DNA of 64,000 nucleotides from UBA11524 sp051886675 (GCA_051886675.1 JBJEYH010000350.1:1-64000), one strand, 5' to 3'; shown: positions 50,449-59,636, numbered from the stretch's first letter. The notes: generated from the letters alone by a model not told the origin. Program-made: numbers and translations.

Positions 50449-50883
50449 ATGAAAAATATCCTTGCCCTGCTTCTGACCGCCTGTCTGCTGGCGGCGCCCA
50501 TGACCTTCGCGTCGGCCGAAGCGACGGTCGACCTGAGCTGCATGGAGGATGAACAGCTTGTGGCGCTTCTGGCGCAGGTGCAGCGTGAAATCGTCGCGCG
50601 GCACATCGGAAAGACCGCAAGCCTGACAGCCGGCACCTACATCGGCGGGCGCGACATTCCCGCCGGCGCCTACATTCTGTCCGCGGCAGGAACCGGGGAG
50701 GACAGAGGCATTCTTTCCCTGCGCTCCGCGGATGATCCGGCGGACAGGTATCCGTCCAAGCTCTACGAATACAGAAAAGGCGATGAAAGCTATTCGGTGT
50801 TCGTCACGATCGGGGAAGGGGATACGCTCGCTGTGCCCTTCCCCTGCACGCTGACCATCTCCTGCGGCATCATGTTCCAATAA
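50449..50883 (+). CDS. small secreted protein with GxYxxGxDIPAGxY-type motif
   Basis: 144 residues from ATG 50449 (CGGAGG). The signal peptide ends at FASAEA (about residue 23). The mature part has a short helical segment (DEQLVALLAQVQREIVARHI) and then a beta domain with TAGTYIGGRDIPAGAYILSA, a motif found in many Actinobacteria and Firmicutes surface proteins whose role is not known. There is no anchor motif. A hairpin follows the stop. Confidence 0.7.
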   Translation: MKNILALLLTACLLAAPMTFASAEATVDLSCMEDEQLVALLAQVQREIVARHIGKTASLTAGTYIGGRDIPAGAYILSAAGTGEDRGILSLRSADDPADRYPSKLYEYRKGDESYSVFVTIGEGDTLAVPFPCTLTISCGIMFQ

Positions 50884-50892
50884 GCAAAAGCG

Positions 50893-50927
50893 GCAGGGCG
50901 CTGTGACGGAAAGCCACGGCGTCCTGC
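50893..50927 (+). terminator. terminator-like hairpin
   Basis: GCAGGGCGCTGTG pairs (two G-U) with CACGGCGTCCTGC over an 9-base loop. The T-run is weak, but the stem sits 10 bases after the stop and also faces the end of the minus-strand fusion gene. Confidence 0.6.
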
Positions 50928-50980
50928 GGCTGTTCATGAATCCACAATCGGAGTTCGGTCTTCTGTTATGCGCGCCCGTC

Positions 50981-53056
50981 TCATCCCAGCGCGCCGGTGA
51001 GCAGCTGACGGGCGTTTTCGTAGCAGACGGCGTTGGCGTAATCGACGTCGCAGTGATCGTAAACATACCGGATGCCGTTTTTCATGCACGGCGGGCGATG
51101 CTCCGTGCGGTGCGCGTCCGAGCCGAGGAAGGACACCTTCCGCTCGTCCAGCAGCCTGCGCGCGAAGGCCTTCGTGGAGGGCTTCGGCTCCTCCGCGAGG
51201 CTGTAGGCGTTGATCTGGATGCGGCAGCCCAGCGCAAGCAGCGCGTCCAGCGCGTCCGCGTCGTCGGCAAGGCGCCTGTAGCGCTCCGCGTGCGCGAGGA
51301 CAACGTGCTTCGCCTTGGCATCGGAAGCGGCGGCCAGCGCAAGGATCTGCCGGACGCAAGCCAGAATCGACGCGCTGCTGCTGTCCGGGTCGAACTCCAG
51401 CAGCATGTGCCCGGAGTTGCCGAGCAGGGCGTATTCACCGCGCTGCACCCTCTGCAGCACCGATTCGGGCGTTTTCCCCGGACAGTGGATTTCGCAGCCG
51501 GGGTACAGGCTGAGCTTCATCTGCTGCGCGGCCAGCGCCTGCTGAAGCTGCTGAAGGTTCTTGCGATACCGGCCGTCGCGCATGCCGAAGCTGTGCGACG
51601 TGCAGACGATATGCTGAACGCCCTGCCCGGCTTCCATCCGAAGCATCTGCAGCGCCATGTCCAGGCTTTGCGCCCCGTCGTCGACGCCCGGAACGACGTG
51701 GCAGTGCAGATCGACAGCCTTCAGGCGTTCTTCATGGCCCGTCCACCGGGTCAGAAGATGAAGCAGCGTCTCGCGCGGGGAAACGTCCCGAAGCGCGTCC
51801 CCAAGGCTGCAGAAGCATGCCTGATGCCGGTCAGCTTCGGGGCTGATGCGCAGACGGCAGACGCAGCGATGCTCCCGGAAAATGAAAAGCTCGTCTTCCG
51901 GGCCGAGCCGCCAGTGAAAGTCCGGGGATCCGCCTGCGCCTTCGGAGCGGAACATCGCCAGATCCCTGGCCGTGATGGGAAAATCGAAGGCGAAGCTCAG
52001 GTGCGTTCCGGGCAGCGGGCCGATGCTGTCCCGCCGGTCCGCCGGGCCGGACAGGGCTTCCGCCGGGGCCACCGACGACGCAAACGCCTTGCACAGCGCC
52101 TCGACGTCCTCCGCCTTGCGCAGTCCGGCAAGCCAGTCCTCGGGGATGCCCTCCATGCCGTAAAGACACCCCGCCAGACCGCCCGCCACCGCGGCGACGG
52201 TGTCGGTGTCGCCGCCCAGATTGACGGCCTTCAGCACGCAGTCCCGGTAATTGTCCGTATTCAGCACGCACCACAGCGCGGCCTCCAGCGTATCCACCAC
52301 ATAGCCGCCGCTTCTGATCGCCTCCTCCGGCGTTTGGGCAAAGGCCATGACGGAGGGGCTGTTCAGGATCCGCGCGTAGCGGCTCAGCTCCTGCGAAAAG
52401 GCCGGATCCGCTGCGTAATACCGCTTCGCCCGGTCGACGCCCTCCTGAATACCCTCGAGGCCCCTGCCATCGCACAGCGCCATCAGGATCAGCGCGCAGA
52501 TGCCGCAGCCCATCTGCGACCGGGGATGACGGTGCGTCAGCGCGGAAACGTCATGGATGACCGCCAGCTGCTTGTCCAGCGGAAGATCCGCGGCGGCGAA
52601 GCGGCAGTACAGCGCCGCCGGAATGATCCGCATCAGCGAGCCGTTGCCGTTGTCATACTCCCCGTCCAGGCCGCAGGAAAGCGCGGGCGTGCCCTTCTGG
52701 AACTGCGACAGCGCCTTGCCCGTGGTGATGCCCATGTCGAACACCTCGCCCGTTGCGGTGTAGGCGGCATGGTCCTTCCAGTCGCAGAAGCGCTCCATCA
52801 TGTCCGTGCAGTCGAGGCCGCGCGACAGACTGTCGAGGGACGCCAGCGCCATGCTGGTATCGTCCGACCAGGTTCCCGCCGGGACGTCGTGCGTGCCATA
52901 GCCGCGGTATCCGGTGACGGGGTCGCGCATGCGCTCTGCGCGGGACGAAAACTCAACGGGCACGCCCATGGCGTCGGCAATCGCGTGGCCGAGCATGCAG
53001 GCGCGGACGGTTTGCAGGATGGCGGGTTTGCCGGCATCGGCAGGATGATGGATCAT
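50981..53056 (-). CDS. ADP-ribosylglycohydrolase fused to a PHP-domain phosphoesterase
   Basis: 691 residues from ATG 53056 with GGAGG eight bases upstream; the frame is open further but has no start signal there. Residues about 11-325 are a DraG/ARH3-type ADP-ribosylglycohydrolase: HAIADAMGVPVEF, Mg-binding GTWSDDTSMA (64-67), NGNGSLMRIIP (136-146), HRHPRSQ and VNLGGDTDTVAAVAGGLAG (281-286). A linker domain of about 100 residues (340-440) is unknown. Residues about 447-691 are a PHP domain of the CpsB/YwqE type: DLHCHVVPGVDDGAQS (449-461), TSH (486-488), GCEIH (520-524), LAHAERY (587-593) and GSDAHR (645-650), with all metal ligands present. It would remove ADP-ribose and hydrolyse a phosphate ester in one cytosolic protein. 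A dead WYL gene lies beside it. Confidence 0.85.
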   Translation of the reverse strand: MIHHPADAGKPAILQTVRACMLGHAIADAMGVPVEFSSRAERMRDPVTGYRGYGTHDVPAGTWSDDTSMALASLDSLSRGLDCTDMMERFCDWKDHAAYTATGEVFDMGITTGKALSQFQKGTPALSCGLDGEYDNGNGSLMRIIPAALYCRFAAADLPLDKQLAVIHDVSALTHRHPRSQMGCGICALILMALCDGRGLEGIQEGVDRAKRYYAADPAFSQELSRYARILNSPSVMAFAQTPEEAIRSGGYVVDTLEAALWCVLNTDNYRDCVLKAVNLGGDTDTVAAVAGGLAGCLYGMEGIPEDWLAGLRKAEDVEALCKAFASSVAPAEALSGPADRRDSIGPLPGTHLSFAFDFPITARDLAMFRSEGAGGSPDFHWRLGPEDELFIFREHRCVCRLRISPEADRHQACFCSLGDALRDVSPRETLLHLLTRWTGHEERLKAVDLHCHVVPGVDDGAQSLDMALQMLRMEAGQGVQHIVCTSHSFGMRDGRYRKNLQQLQQALAAQQMKLSLYPGCEIHCPGKTPESVLQRVQRGEYALLGNSGHMLLEFDPDSSSASILACVRQILALAAASDAKAKHVVLAHAERYRRLADDADALDALLALGCRIQINAYSLAEEPKPSTKAFARRLLDERKVSFLGSDAHRTEHRPPCMKNGIRYVYDHCDVDYANAVCYENARQLLTGALG

Positions 53057-53149
53057 CGGCGGCACCTCCGTGACAGAAATTCCTTTGTTCTTATCATAGC
53101 GGAAAGCAGGGAATTTGCAAGAGGCAAACGCATGCCCTGGGAAAGGCGC

Positions 53150-53587
53150 CGGGCTTGCGCAAAAGGAACCTCCGCCGTCCCGGTCGGCATTCGGAACGGC
53201 GGCGAACACGTCGCGCGGCATCCGGAAACCGTCAGGGAGGCCCTGCAGAGAAGCTGTCTGCTGTCCTTGGCCTGCACGGATGGTCACGGAAAACACACGG
53301 AGCGTACAGCCGAGCCATATCAGCTGGGCGCAAGGGCAATCACTGGTACGCGCACGCCTGCTGCCGCGCATGTCGGTCTTGCGCATGCAGGAGGAGGCGT
53401 TCGCGCCCCGCGGCTGCCCGAAGCCCGCGCGGAGCACGCTCCGGTGGATTACCCGGCCATCGAGCGGAATGACTGCTGCGGCATGCTGCCGGGCTTCGGG
53501 GATCAGTGCGGGTGCCTTGCGCCCGAACATGTCCGTGATGCGCTTCGGCGCAGCATCCAGCGGATGGCGCGGTTCTATGGCGCGTGA
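53150..53587 (+). pseudogene. WYL-domain regulator, decayed
   Basis: Three frames in turn match a WYL regulator: EALQRSCLLSLACTDGHGKH then TERTAEPYQL (53225-53325), KGNHWYAHACCR (about 53325-53370), and FAPRG with LPEARAEHAPVDYPAIER onward to CLAPEHVRDALRRSIQRMAR (53395-53587). The last part is very close to the intact C-terminus at 1-229. Several frameshifts and the missing HTH start show it is dead. It lies divergent from the ADP-ribosylglycohydrolase fusion. Confidence 0.75.
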
Positions 53588-53734
53588 GACGTTCCGGCAG
53601 CAGGCCGGACGCCCGTCTGCCGGGCGGGGGATCCGAGGGACATCGCCACGCGGCGCGGTTCGGATAACCCAAGGGGCTGGAAGGGTCAGGCAGACCATTG
53701 ATTCGGGAAGCAGCGTGTTCGGCACGACGCCGGA

Positions 53735-53786
53735 AACAAAAAGGAATCCCTGCGCCGCACGGTTTCGCCGCCGGACGCAGGGATTC
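53735..53786 (-). terminator. Rho-independent terminator of the minus-strand glycan operon
   Basis: GAATCCCTGCG pairs with CGCAGGGATTC, with a GC-rich inner stem-loop, and in minus-strand sense is followed by CTTTTTG. It lies just after the amidohydrolase stop. Confidence 0.8.
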
Positions 53787-53791
53787 GCTGG

Positions 53792-54661
53792 TTATTCCGC
53801 CATGTGGTGGATGAAGGGCAGCTCCGGGAAGTCCCCGAAGCGGTAGAAGCCGTGGGCGTTGTCATGGAGGAAAAGCTGCTTCTCCTCCGCCGTCAGCAGG
53901 GGGGATTTGGCCACGAAGTCCCAGCTCATGCGGTAGGTGATGGCGGTCATGGTGCGGGGGTAGTCCGAGCCCCACATCAGCTTGTCCATGCCGCAGATGT
54001 CCCGGGCCGTCAGGATGGCCCGCACCGCCGAGGGATAGGGGTAATACTCGCTGTTGTACAGCCAGGTGATGCCCCCGGACTCCACGTACACGTTGGGCAG
54101 CCGGGCCAGGCGGATCTGCTCCTCCCAGCCGGGCACCGTCGCCATGCCGAAGTGCCCGATGGCGATCCGCAGCTGCGGATACTGCCGGGCCATCTCCCGC
54201 AGGGAGCCGGTCTGGGTGTCGCCGTCAGCCATGTCGATGGCGATGAACAGATCCTGCTCCGCCGCCAGACGGAACACGTCCTCGTGATGGGTCAGATCCT
54301 GATCCTTCATGCGGCCGCCGCACAGCTTGATGCCGTCCATGCCCGCGGTGCAGGGCAGGCCCTTCTCCGTATACAGCGCGCAGACCCGGAAGCGGTCGGG
54401 CCAGGCCCGGCGCACGGAGCGCAGGTACTCGTCCTGAGGGCCGTCGATGTACTCCTGGGTCACCACCGCCCCGCCCACCTGCGAAAAGTTCATGTTCGCC
54501 AGCAGCCGCTCCGCGCTGTTCACGCCGTCGGTCATGTAGGGCGGGAGCATCTGCCGCACCTCGCTGCCGAACTGGCTGCGGCCCTCCCCCAGGTCGTACA
54601 CGGGCAGGCCGTTCACCTCGCCCCGTTGGCTCAGCCACAGATGCACATGGGCGTCAATCAT
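53792..54661 (-). CDS. amidohydrolase-2 family protein, candidate sugar lactonase
   Basis: 289 residues; ATG 54661 is preceded by GGAGGG, whereas GTG 54679 is not. The metal-binding IDAHVHLW opens a TIM barrel, with AIGHFGMA (His) and MWGSDYPRTM (Asp) later, the amidohydrolase_2 pattern. The family includes L-fuconolactone and L-rhamnonolactone hydrolases as well as decarboxylases. Behind a fucosidase and two dehydrogenases, hydrolysis of L-fuconolactone is the most attractive role, but this is inference. The start overlaps no gene; the upstream dehydrogenase ends 15 bases before. Confidence 0.75.
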   Translation of the reverse strand: MIDAHVHLWLSQRGEVNGLPVYDLGEGRSQFGSEVRQMLPPYMTDGVNSAERLLANMNFSQVGGAVVTQEYIDGPQDEYLRSVRRAWPDRFRVCALYTEKGLPCTAGMDGIKLCGGRMKDQDLTHHEDVFRLAAEQDLFIAIDMADGDTQTGSLREMARQYPQLRIAIGHFGMATVPGWEEQIRLARLPNVYVESGGITWLYNSEYYPYPSAVRAILTARDICGMDKLMWGSDYPRTMTAITYRMSWDFVAKSPLLTAEEKQLFLHDNAHGFYRFGDFPELPFIHHMAE

Positions 54662-54675
54662 GATCACGCCCTCCG

Positions 54676-55701
54676 TCACTGGGGATCGGCAAAGCGCAGC
54701 AGCACCTTCTCCAGGCTGCCGTCGTTGTGCACCAGCGCGTCGAAGGCCTTCGGGGCATCCGCCGCCTCGTAGCAGGCGCTGATCATTTTGTCCACATCCA
54801 CGCTGCCGGAGGCCACCAGATCAATCAGCGCCTCGAAGTCCTTCGTGTAGGCGTTGCGGCTGCCGAACACGTTCAGCTCCTTCTTCAGCAGGATCGAGTG
54901 CAGGAAGTTGGTCTCCGTCTTGCCGTTGCCGATGAGAATCAGGTTCGCGCCCTGGCAGGCCTGCTCGATGCAGTTCAGGAAGGCCTTCGATACGCCGCAG
55001 GCCTCCACGCACACGTCGAAGCCGCTTCCGCCGGTGATGGCCCGCAGCTGCTCCGTCGCGTCGGGGGCGCTGTTGTTCACCACGTGATCCGCGCCGAAGG
55101 CCCTGGCCATCTCCAGCCGGCCGTCCAGCAGGTCGGTGACGGTGACCTCCGCGCCCTTGGCCCTGGCCGCCAGCAGCGCGAACAGGCCGATGGGCCCCGC
55201 GCCGATGACCAGCACCTTGTCGCCGGGCTTGACCTCGCAGCGGCTGATGGCATGCTGGCTGATGGCGAAGGGCTCGATCAGCGCCAGCTGCCGGGCGGAC
55301 AGCCCCTTGCCAGGGATGATCCGGCTGACGGGCATGGCGATGTACTCGCAGAATGCGCCGTCCCGCTGCACGCCCATGGTCTGGTTGTCCACGCAGGCGT
55401 TGACCAGGCCCTTTCGGCAGCCGTAGCAGCTGCCGCAGTTGAAGTAGGGGTTGCAGGTGACCACGTCGCCCGCCTTCAGGCCCCGGTCGTTCTCGGGGAT
55501 GGAGACGATCTGCGCGGAGAACTCATGGCCGGGGATGCGCGGGTAGGTGGTGAAGGGCTGGTTGCCGGTGAAGCTGGCCACGTCCGCGCCGCAGATGCCG
55601 CAGTACAGCACCCTGAGCAGCGCTTCGCCCTCGCCGGGGACGGGCATGGGCAGGTCGGTCAGGCCGATTTCGTAGGGCTTGCTGATGGAAATGGCTTTCA
55701 T
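54676..55701 (-). CDS. zinc-dependent alcohol/polyol dehydrogenase (MDR family)
   Basis: 341 residues from ATG 55701 (AGGAGG upstream). Catalytic zinc ligands are in YCGICGADV and IPGHEFSAQI. Structural zinc cysteines are in NCGSCYGCRKGLVNAC. VLVIGAGPIGLFALLAARAK is the Rossmann motif. It resembles sorbitol/L-threonine/galactitol dehydrogenases. In the glycan operon it may oxidise a released sugar or the resulting sugar acid. It is cytosolic. Confidence 0.88.
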   Translation of the reverse strand: MKAISISKPYEIGLTDLPMPVPGEGEALLRVLYCGICGADVASFTGNQPFTTYPRIPGHEFSAQIVSIPENDRGLKAGDVVTCNPYFNCGSCYGCRKGLVNACVDNQTMGVQRDGAFCEYIAMPVSRIIPGKGLSARQLALIEPFAISQHAISRCEVKPGDKVLVIGAGPIGLFALLAARAKGAEVTVTDLLDGRLEMARAFGADHVVNNSAPDATEQLRAITGGSGFDVCVEACGVSKAFLNCIEQACQGANLILIGNGKTETNFLHSILLKKELNVFGSRNAYTKDFEALIDLVASGSVDVDKMISACYEAADAPKAFDALVHNDGSLEKVLLRFADPQ

Positions 55702-55719
55702 GAGCGTATCCTCCTGTTG

Positions 55720-56925
55720 TTATCGGGTGGTGTCGATCAGGTCGCGGTTCCAGATGACGGCGGTCTTCATGGGCGCGGCCTTGGCGTAGATTTTGTTCTC
55801 GTAGGCCCCGATGGGATCGGCGGCGAACTCGTCCCGGTCGATGAGCTCCACGATTTCGTCATACCGGCTGCGGGAGAGCATCTCAATGGCCTTCTCCATG
55901 TGATCCTGCCGGAAGTTGATGGAGCCGAAGATCAGATGGTTCTCGAAGCCGAAGGGCATGGTGTCGTAGGCGACCTTCGGCCCCAGGGAGAAGCTGTTGT
56001 ACACGCCGTTGCAGCCCAGCACCCTGTGGTTGAAGGCGATCTCATGCTCCACGTTCGTGCCGCTGACGCCGATGAACATGGTGGCCCGCCCGCCCAGGGC
56101 CTCGCAGATGGCGGCGGCCAATTCTTCGTTCGTGGCGAAATTGCTCTGCACATAGGTGGCGCCGGTCTGCTCCAGAGCGAACTTCACCTTGGGGGAATCC
56201 TCGCCGCTGCGGGCCACGAACACGAGCTTCGCATTGGGGTGGGCCTGACGGATCACGTCGCCCATGAACATGCCCGTGGTGCCCAGGCCGAAGATCACCG
56301 TCCGGTCGAACACCTCGTCCGCGGCGATGACCCGGGCCTCCTCCAGCGAGCAGCGGTGCCGCCGGGCCGCCTGGCGGAAGTTGTGGGCGCTGCCCAGATC
56401 CTCCATGCGCTCCAGCTGGAAGAGCATGCAGGCGAAGGGGTCGGGGAAGACCATCTTCTTGGCGAAGGACAGGGCCAGCTTTCCGTCCTGAACGTAGCCG
56501 TCGGGGATGGGCAGGAGCATGTCGGGGTTGACGTACATGGCGTCGCAGAACAGGCCGTCGGCCTGATCGCAGCCGTACTCGAAGTAGGTTTCGTCCTCGG
56601 TGTAGCGGGTGGGGTCCACGCTGTCGCCGCCGCGGATCAGCACGATGGCGAAGCGGTTCTGGGAGGGCACCCAGACCACGCCCTCATGGCCGTTGATGAG
56701 CCGCTTCTGCCCGGCGGGGAACTTGCGGGACAGTTCACCCCTTGCGCCCATGCGCATCAGCTCGTGATCCGTGCCGCAGAAGCCCACCATGGCGGGCTGC
56801 ACCAGGATGCCTTCCTTCTTTTCTTCCCCGCGCAGGCGCTGGCGGGGCGGGTTGATCAGCTCCACCTCGCCGTAGACCAGCGGGCGGTCGGGGTCGTTCT
56901 GGAAATAGGTGCCGTATACCTTCAT
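55720..56925 (-). CDS. zinc-containing sugar dehydrogenase (glucose 1-dehydrogenase-like MDR)
   Basis: 401 residues from ATG 56925 (AAGGAGGATAC upstream). VGFCGTDHELM and LINGHEGVVWV carry the catalytic zinc ligands; RTVIFGLGTTGMFMGDVI is the nucleotide site. The long insert around GCDQADGLFCDAMYV, together with the arrangement of the fold, recalls archaeal glucose dehydrogenases, which oxidise aldoses at C1 to lactones. Placed between the fucosidase and the lactonase candidate, it could be a sugar 1-dehydrogenase (for example for L-fucose). Substrate not proven. Confidence 0.75.
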   Translation of the reverse strand: MKVYGTYFQNDPDRPLVYGEVELINPPRQRLRGEEKKEGILVQPAMVGFCGTDHELMRMGARGELSRKFPAGQKRLINGHEGVVWVPSQNRFAIVLIRGGDSVDPTRYTEDETYFEYGCDQADGLFCDAMYVNPDMLLPIPDGYVQDGKLALSFAKKMVFPDPFACMLFQLERMEDLGSAHNFRQAARRHRCSLEEARVIAADEVFDRTVIFGLGTTGMFMGDVIRQAHPNAKLVFVARSGEDSPKVKFALEQTGATYVQSNFATNEELAAAICEALGGRATMFIGVSGTNVEHEIAFNHRVLGCNGVYNSFSLGPKVAYDTMPFGFENHLIFGSINFRQDHMEKAIEMLSRSRYDEIVELIDRDEFAADPIGAYENKIYAKAAPMKTAVIWNRDLIDTTR

Positions 56926-56960
56926 TGTGTATCCTCCTTGGCCGCAGCGGGCGGACGCCG

Positions 56961-58433
56961 TTACTCCACCCGGATCTTCATGACCACGGGCATGTCGGTG
57001 ATCAGGTCGGTCTTCACATGCAGACCCTCCGCGTCGCGCCGCCACTGGGCCGGGGCGGAGGCGCCCAGCACCTGCACGTCCGCAATGATGCCGTTGAAAT
57101 TCGCCAGCCGGGAAGCGTCCTGCTCGCCCAGGGAGACGATGCAGTACTCGCCGTCGTCGCTGCCCTTGAGGGCCGTGGCGTACAGGTAGCCGTCCCGGGA
57201 GGTGAAGCGGATGTCCCGGGAGGTGAAGTTCTTCTTGATGCCGTCGGCAAACTGGCCCTCCACGATCTGCGTGGGGCCCTCGCCGTATTTGCGCCACACG
57301 TCCGTGCCGTAGATGGCCTCGCCGTTGACCGCCATCCACGCGCCGATCTCCTCCAGAATGCGGCGATCCTCCTCCGCGAAGGTGCCGTCGGCCTTCGGGC
57401 CCACGTTCAGCAGCAGGCATCCGTTCTTGGAGACGATGTCCACCAGATCCCGCACCAGATCGCTGGCGGGACGGTAGCTGTTGTTCTCGGTGTAGCACCA
57501 GCTGTTCAGCGCAACGGCGGTATCCGTCTGCCAGTAGTAGGGCTTCACGTCCGCGAACTGGCCGCGCTCCACGTCCGGCACCGCCGTGCCGAAGAGGAAG
57601 GCGTCGTGCTTGTAGTTGATGACCACCTCCGTGCCCCACTCGGCGGCGCGGTTGTAGTAGTAGGCAGCCAGCTTCTTCAGGTAGGGGCGGACGGCGCTGT
57701 GCTGGATCCACCAGTCGAAGTAGAGGATCCGCGGCTGATAGCGGTCGATCAGCTCGCAGGTGCGCACCAGCCAGTCCTCCAGGTACTCCCGGGTGGGGGT
57801 GGGCTTGCTGAACAGATCATGATGGTTGTCCTCGGGCATGGCGGGCCAGTACAGATCCCCCCGCTGCAGAGGCTCCCGGATGTCGCTGTCAAAGTCCTTG
57901 CCATGGCCCATGAAGAACCAGTGCTCCACCCGGTGGGAGGAACAGCCGGTGGTCATGCCCTTCTTCCGGCAGGCCGCGGACAGCTCGCCCAGCACGTCCC
58001 GCTGGGGCCCCATCTCGTAGGCGTTCCAGTGGGAAATGTCGCTGCGGTACATCTGAAACCCGTCGTGATGCTCCGCCACGGGGATCACGTACTTCGCGCC
58101 CGCCCGGCTGAACAGATCCGCCCAGGCGGCGGGGTCGAACTTTTCCGCCCTGAACATGGGGATGAAATCCTTGTAGCCGAACTCCCTGTGGGGGCCGTAG
58201 GTGGCAATGTGATGCTCGTACTCCCGGGAGCCCTGGATGTACATGTTCCGGGGATACCACTCGCTGCCGAAGGCCGGCACGCTGTACACGCCCCAGTGGA
58301 TGAAGATGCCGAACTTCAGCTGCCGGTACCACGCGGGGGTCCGGTAGCGGGAGAGGGATGCCCAGGTGGCATCGTAGGGGCCCTGGGCGATCACCCGGTC
58401 GATAGTTTCAAGATACGGTTTCATGTCATACAT
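56961..58433 (-). CDS. alpha-L-fucosidase, glycoside hydrolase family 29
   Basis: 490 residues from ATG 58433 (GGAGG about 11 bases before). GH29 marks are KFGIFIHWGVYSVPAFGSEW followed by YPRNMY (residues 40-65), YVIPVAEHHDGFQMY, the nucleophile Asp240 in ILYFDWWIQHS, and LLLNVGPKADGTF. The C-terminal domain is beta-rich. There is no signal peptide, so the enzyme is cytosolic and acts on imported oligosaccharides. It is divergent from the AraC-type regulator at 58629. Confidence 0.93.
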   Translation of the reverse strand: MYDMKPYLETIDRVIAQGPYDATWASLSRYRTPAWYRQLKFGIFIHWGVYSVPAFGSEWYPRNMYIQGSREYEHHIATYGPHREFGYKDFIPMFRAEKFDPAAWADLFSRAGAKYVIPVAEHHDGFQMYRSDISHWNAYEMGPQRDVLGELSAACRKKGMTTGCSSHRVEHWFFMGHGKDFDSDIREPLQRGDLYWPAMPEDNHHDLFSKPTPTREYLEDWLVRTCELIDRYQPRILYFDWWIQHSAVRPYLKKLAAYYYNRAAEWGTEVVINYKHDAFLFGTAVPDVERGQFADVKPYYWQTDTAVALNSWCYTENNSYRPASDLVRDLVDIVSKNGCLLLNVGPKADGTFAEEDRRILEEIGAWMAVNGEAIYGTDVWRKYGEGPTQIVEGQFADGIKKNFTSRDIRFTSRDGYLYATALKGSDDGEYCIVSLGEQDASRLANFNGIIADVQVLGASAPAQWRRDAEGLHVKTDLITDMPVVMKIRVE

Positions 58434-58628
58434 GGTGATTTTTCGCCTCCCTGATGAATGCGTGCTCCGTCACGCTGCTGCATGGCTTCATTATCGCACA
58501 AACGGTATCCGTCAAAAAGGGCATAAAGATGTCCTTTTTTATCGGAAAATGGCGTGTTTTCTACAATACTTTATGCTATACTGGTCAGGGAGGCGGATCA
58601 TCCGTCCCCGGGGAAAGGAGGGCTGCCG

Positions 58629-59498
58629 GTGAGCACGCTGAACGCAGAACGGGAATTCATCTTTCCCTTCGACGGCATCACCATCCAGATCCTCAACCTG
58701 AAGTATGAGCGCATTCAGCAGGAGCTTCCCGCCCACAGCCACGGAAGCCGCTGCTATGAGATCCACTACATATCCGGCGGCTACGGCAGGCTCGTGACCG
58801 GCGGGCAGGAATACAGCATCGTCCCCAACACGCTGTTCACCACCGGCCCCCACGTCATGCACGCCCAGCAGCCCGATCCGCAGGATCCCATGATGGAATT
58901 CTGCATCTATCTGCGGGTCAACGATCCCGCCCGGCAGAAAAGCCTCTCCCCGCTGGTGCATACCTTCTGCCGCACGGATTTCTGGATCGGGCAGGATACG
59001 CAGGGCATCCGCGGGCTGATGCTGCAGCTGCTCTCCGAGCTGGAGCATACCTACATCGGCTATCAGGAGCAGATCCGGCTGCTGCTGTCGCAGATCCTGA
59101 TCGCCATCGTCCGCAACTACGAACAGCCCCGCGATCTTCACCCGGAATCCGCCCGGACCCCGCAGGTGGATCAGAAGTCGCTGCTGATTGAGGAATATTT
59201 CCTGTACGAGTACGGGAACCTGTCCCTGGAGGAGCTGGCCCGGCGGCTGTACCTCAGCCCCCGGCAGACCCAGCGGCTGCTGCGGGAATACTACGGCAAG
59301 ACCTTTCACGAAAAAAAGCTGGAGGCCCGCATGTCCGCCGCCTGCATCCTCCTGGAGGACGGCAGCCGCACCATCACCTCCATCGCGCAGGCCCTGGGCT
59401 ACGCCACGCCGGAGCAGTTCTCCGCGTCGTTCAAGAAGCAGTATCAGATTACCCCCTCGGAGTACAGGAACAAGCGCAAACTGTCCCCCGGCAGATAA
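58629..59498 (+). CDS. AraC family transcriptional regulator
   Basis: 289 residues from GTG 58629 (AAAGGAGG). The N-terminal cupin-type sensor starts FPFDGITIQILNLKYERIQQ, then ELPAHSHGSRCYEIHYISGG. The two HTHs at the C-terminus are NLSLEELARRLYLSPRQTQR and SITSIAQALGYATPEQFSAS-like, followed by FKKQYQITPSEYRNKRK. It is divergent from the fucosidase-dehydrogenase operon and faces the GH35 group, so it probably controls the glycan genes in response to a sugar. A TATACT box lies about 50 bases before the start. Confidence 0.93.
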   Translation: MSTLNAEREFIFPFDGITIQILNLKYERIQQELPAHSHGSRCYEIHYISGGYGRLVTGGQEYSIVPNTLFTTGPHVMHAQQPDPQDPMMEFCIYLRVNDPARQKSLSPLVHTFCRTDFWIGQDTQGIRGLMLQLLSELEHTYIGYQEQIRLLLSQILIAIVRNYEQPRDLHPESARTPQVDQKSLLIEEYFLYEYGNLSLEELARRLYLSPRQTQRLLREYYGKTFHEKKLEARMSAACILLEDGSRTITSIAQALGYATPEQFSASFKKQYQITPSEYRNKRKLSPGR

Positions 59499-59580
59499 TG
59501 CCGCTTTCCCGGCGTGCCGGGAGCCGCGGGGAAGGCGTCGCGGCTGATGCCGTCATGGCGGCAGGCCGGCGGGAAAATGC

Positions 59581-59627
59581 AAAGCTGCGGCGATCGGGTT
59601 TTCCGGCCTGATCGCCGCAGCTTTTTT
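59581..59627. terminator. bidirectional Rho-independent terminator
   Basis: AAAGCTGCGGCGATC pairs with GATCGCCGCAGCTTT over a 14-base loop, with TTTTTT after. It separates the convergent AraC and hydrolase genes. Confidence 0.9.
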
Positions 59628-59636
59628 GTCGCTTTG

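Noticed and set aside
50903..53587. An 894-codon plus-strand frame opposite the ADP-ribosylglycohydrolase fusion
   Set aside because: Only its last part is meaningful, as the remnant of a WYL gene; the rest is antisense of the fusion gene.
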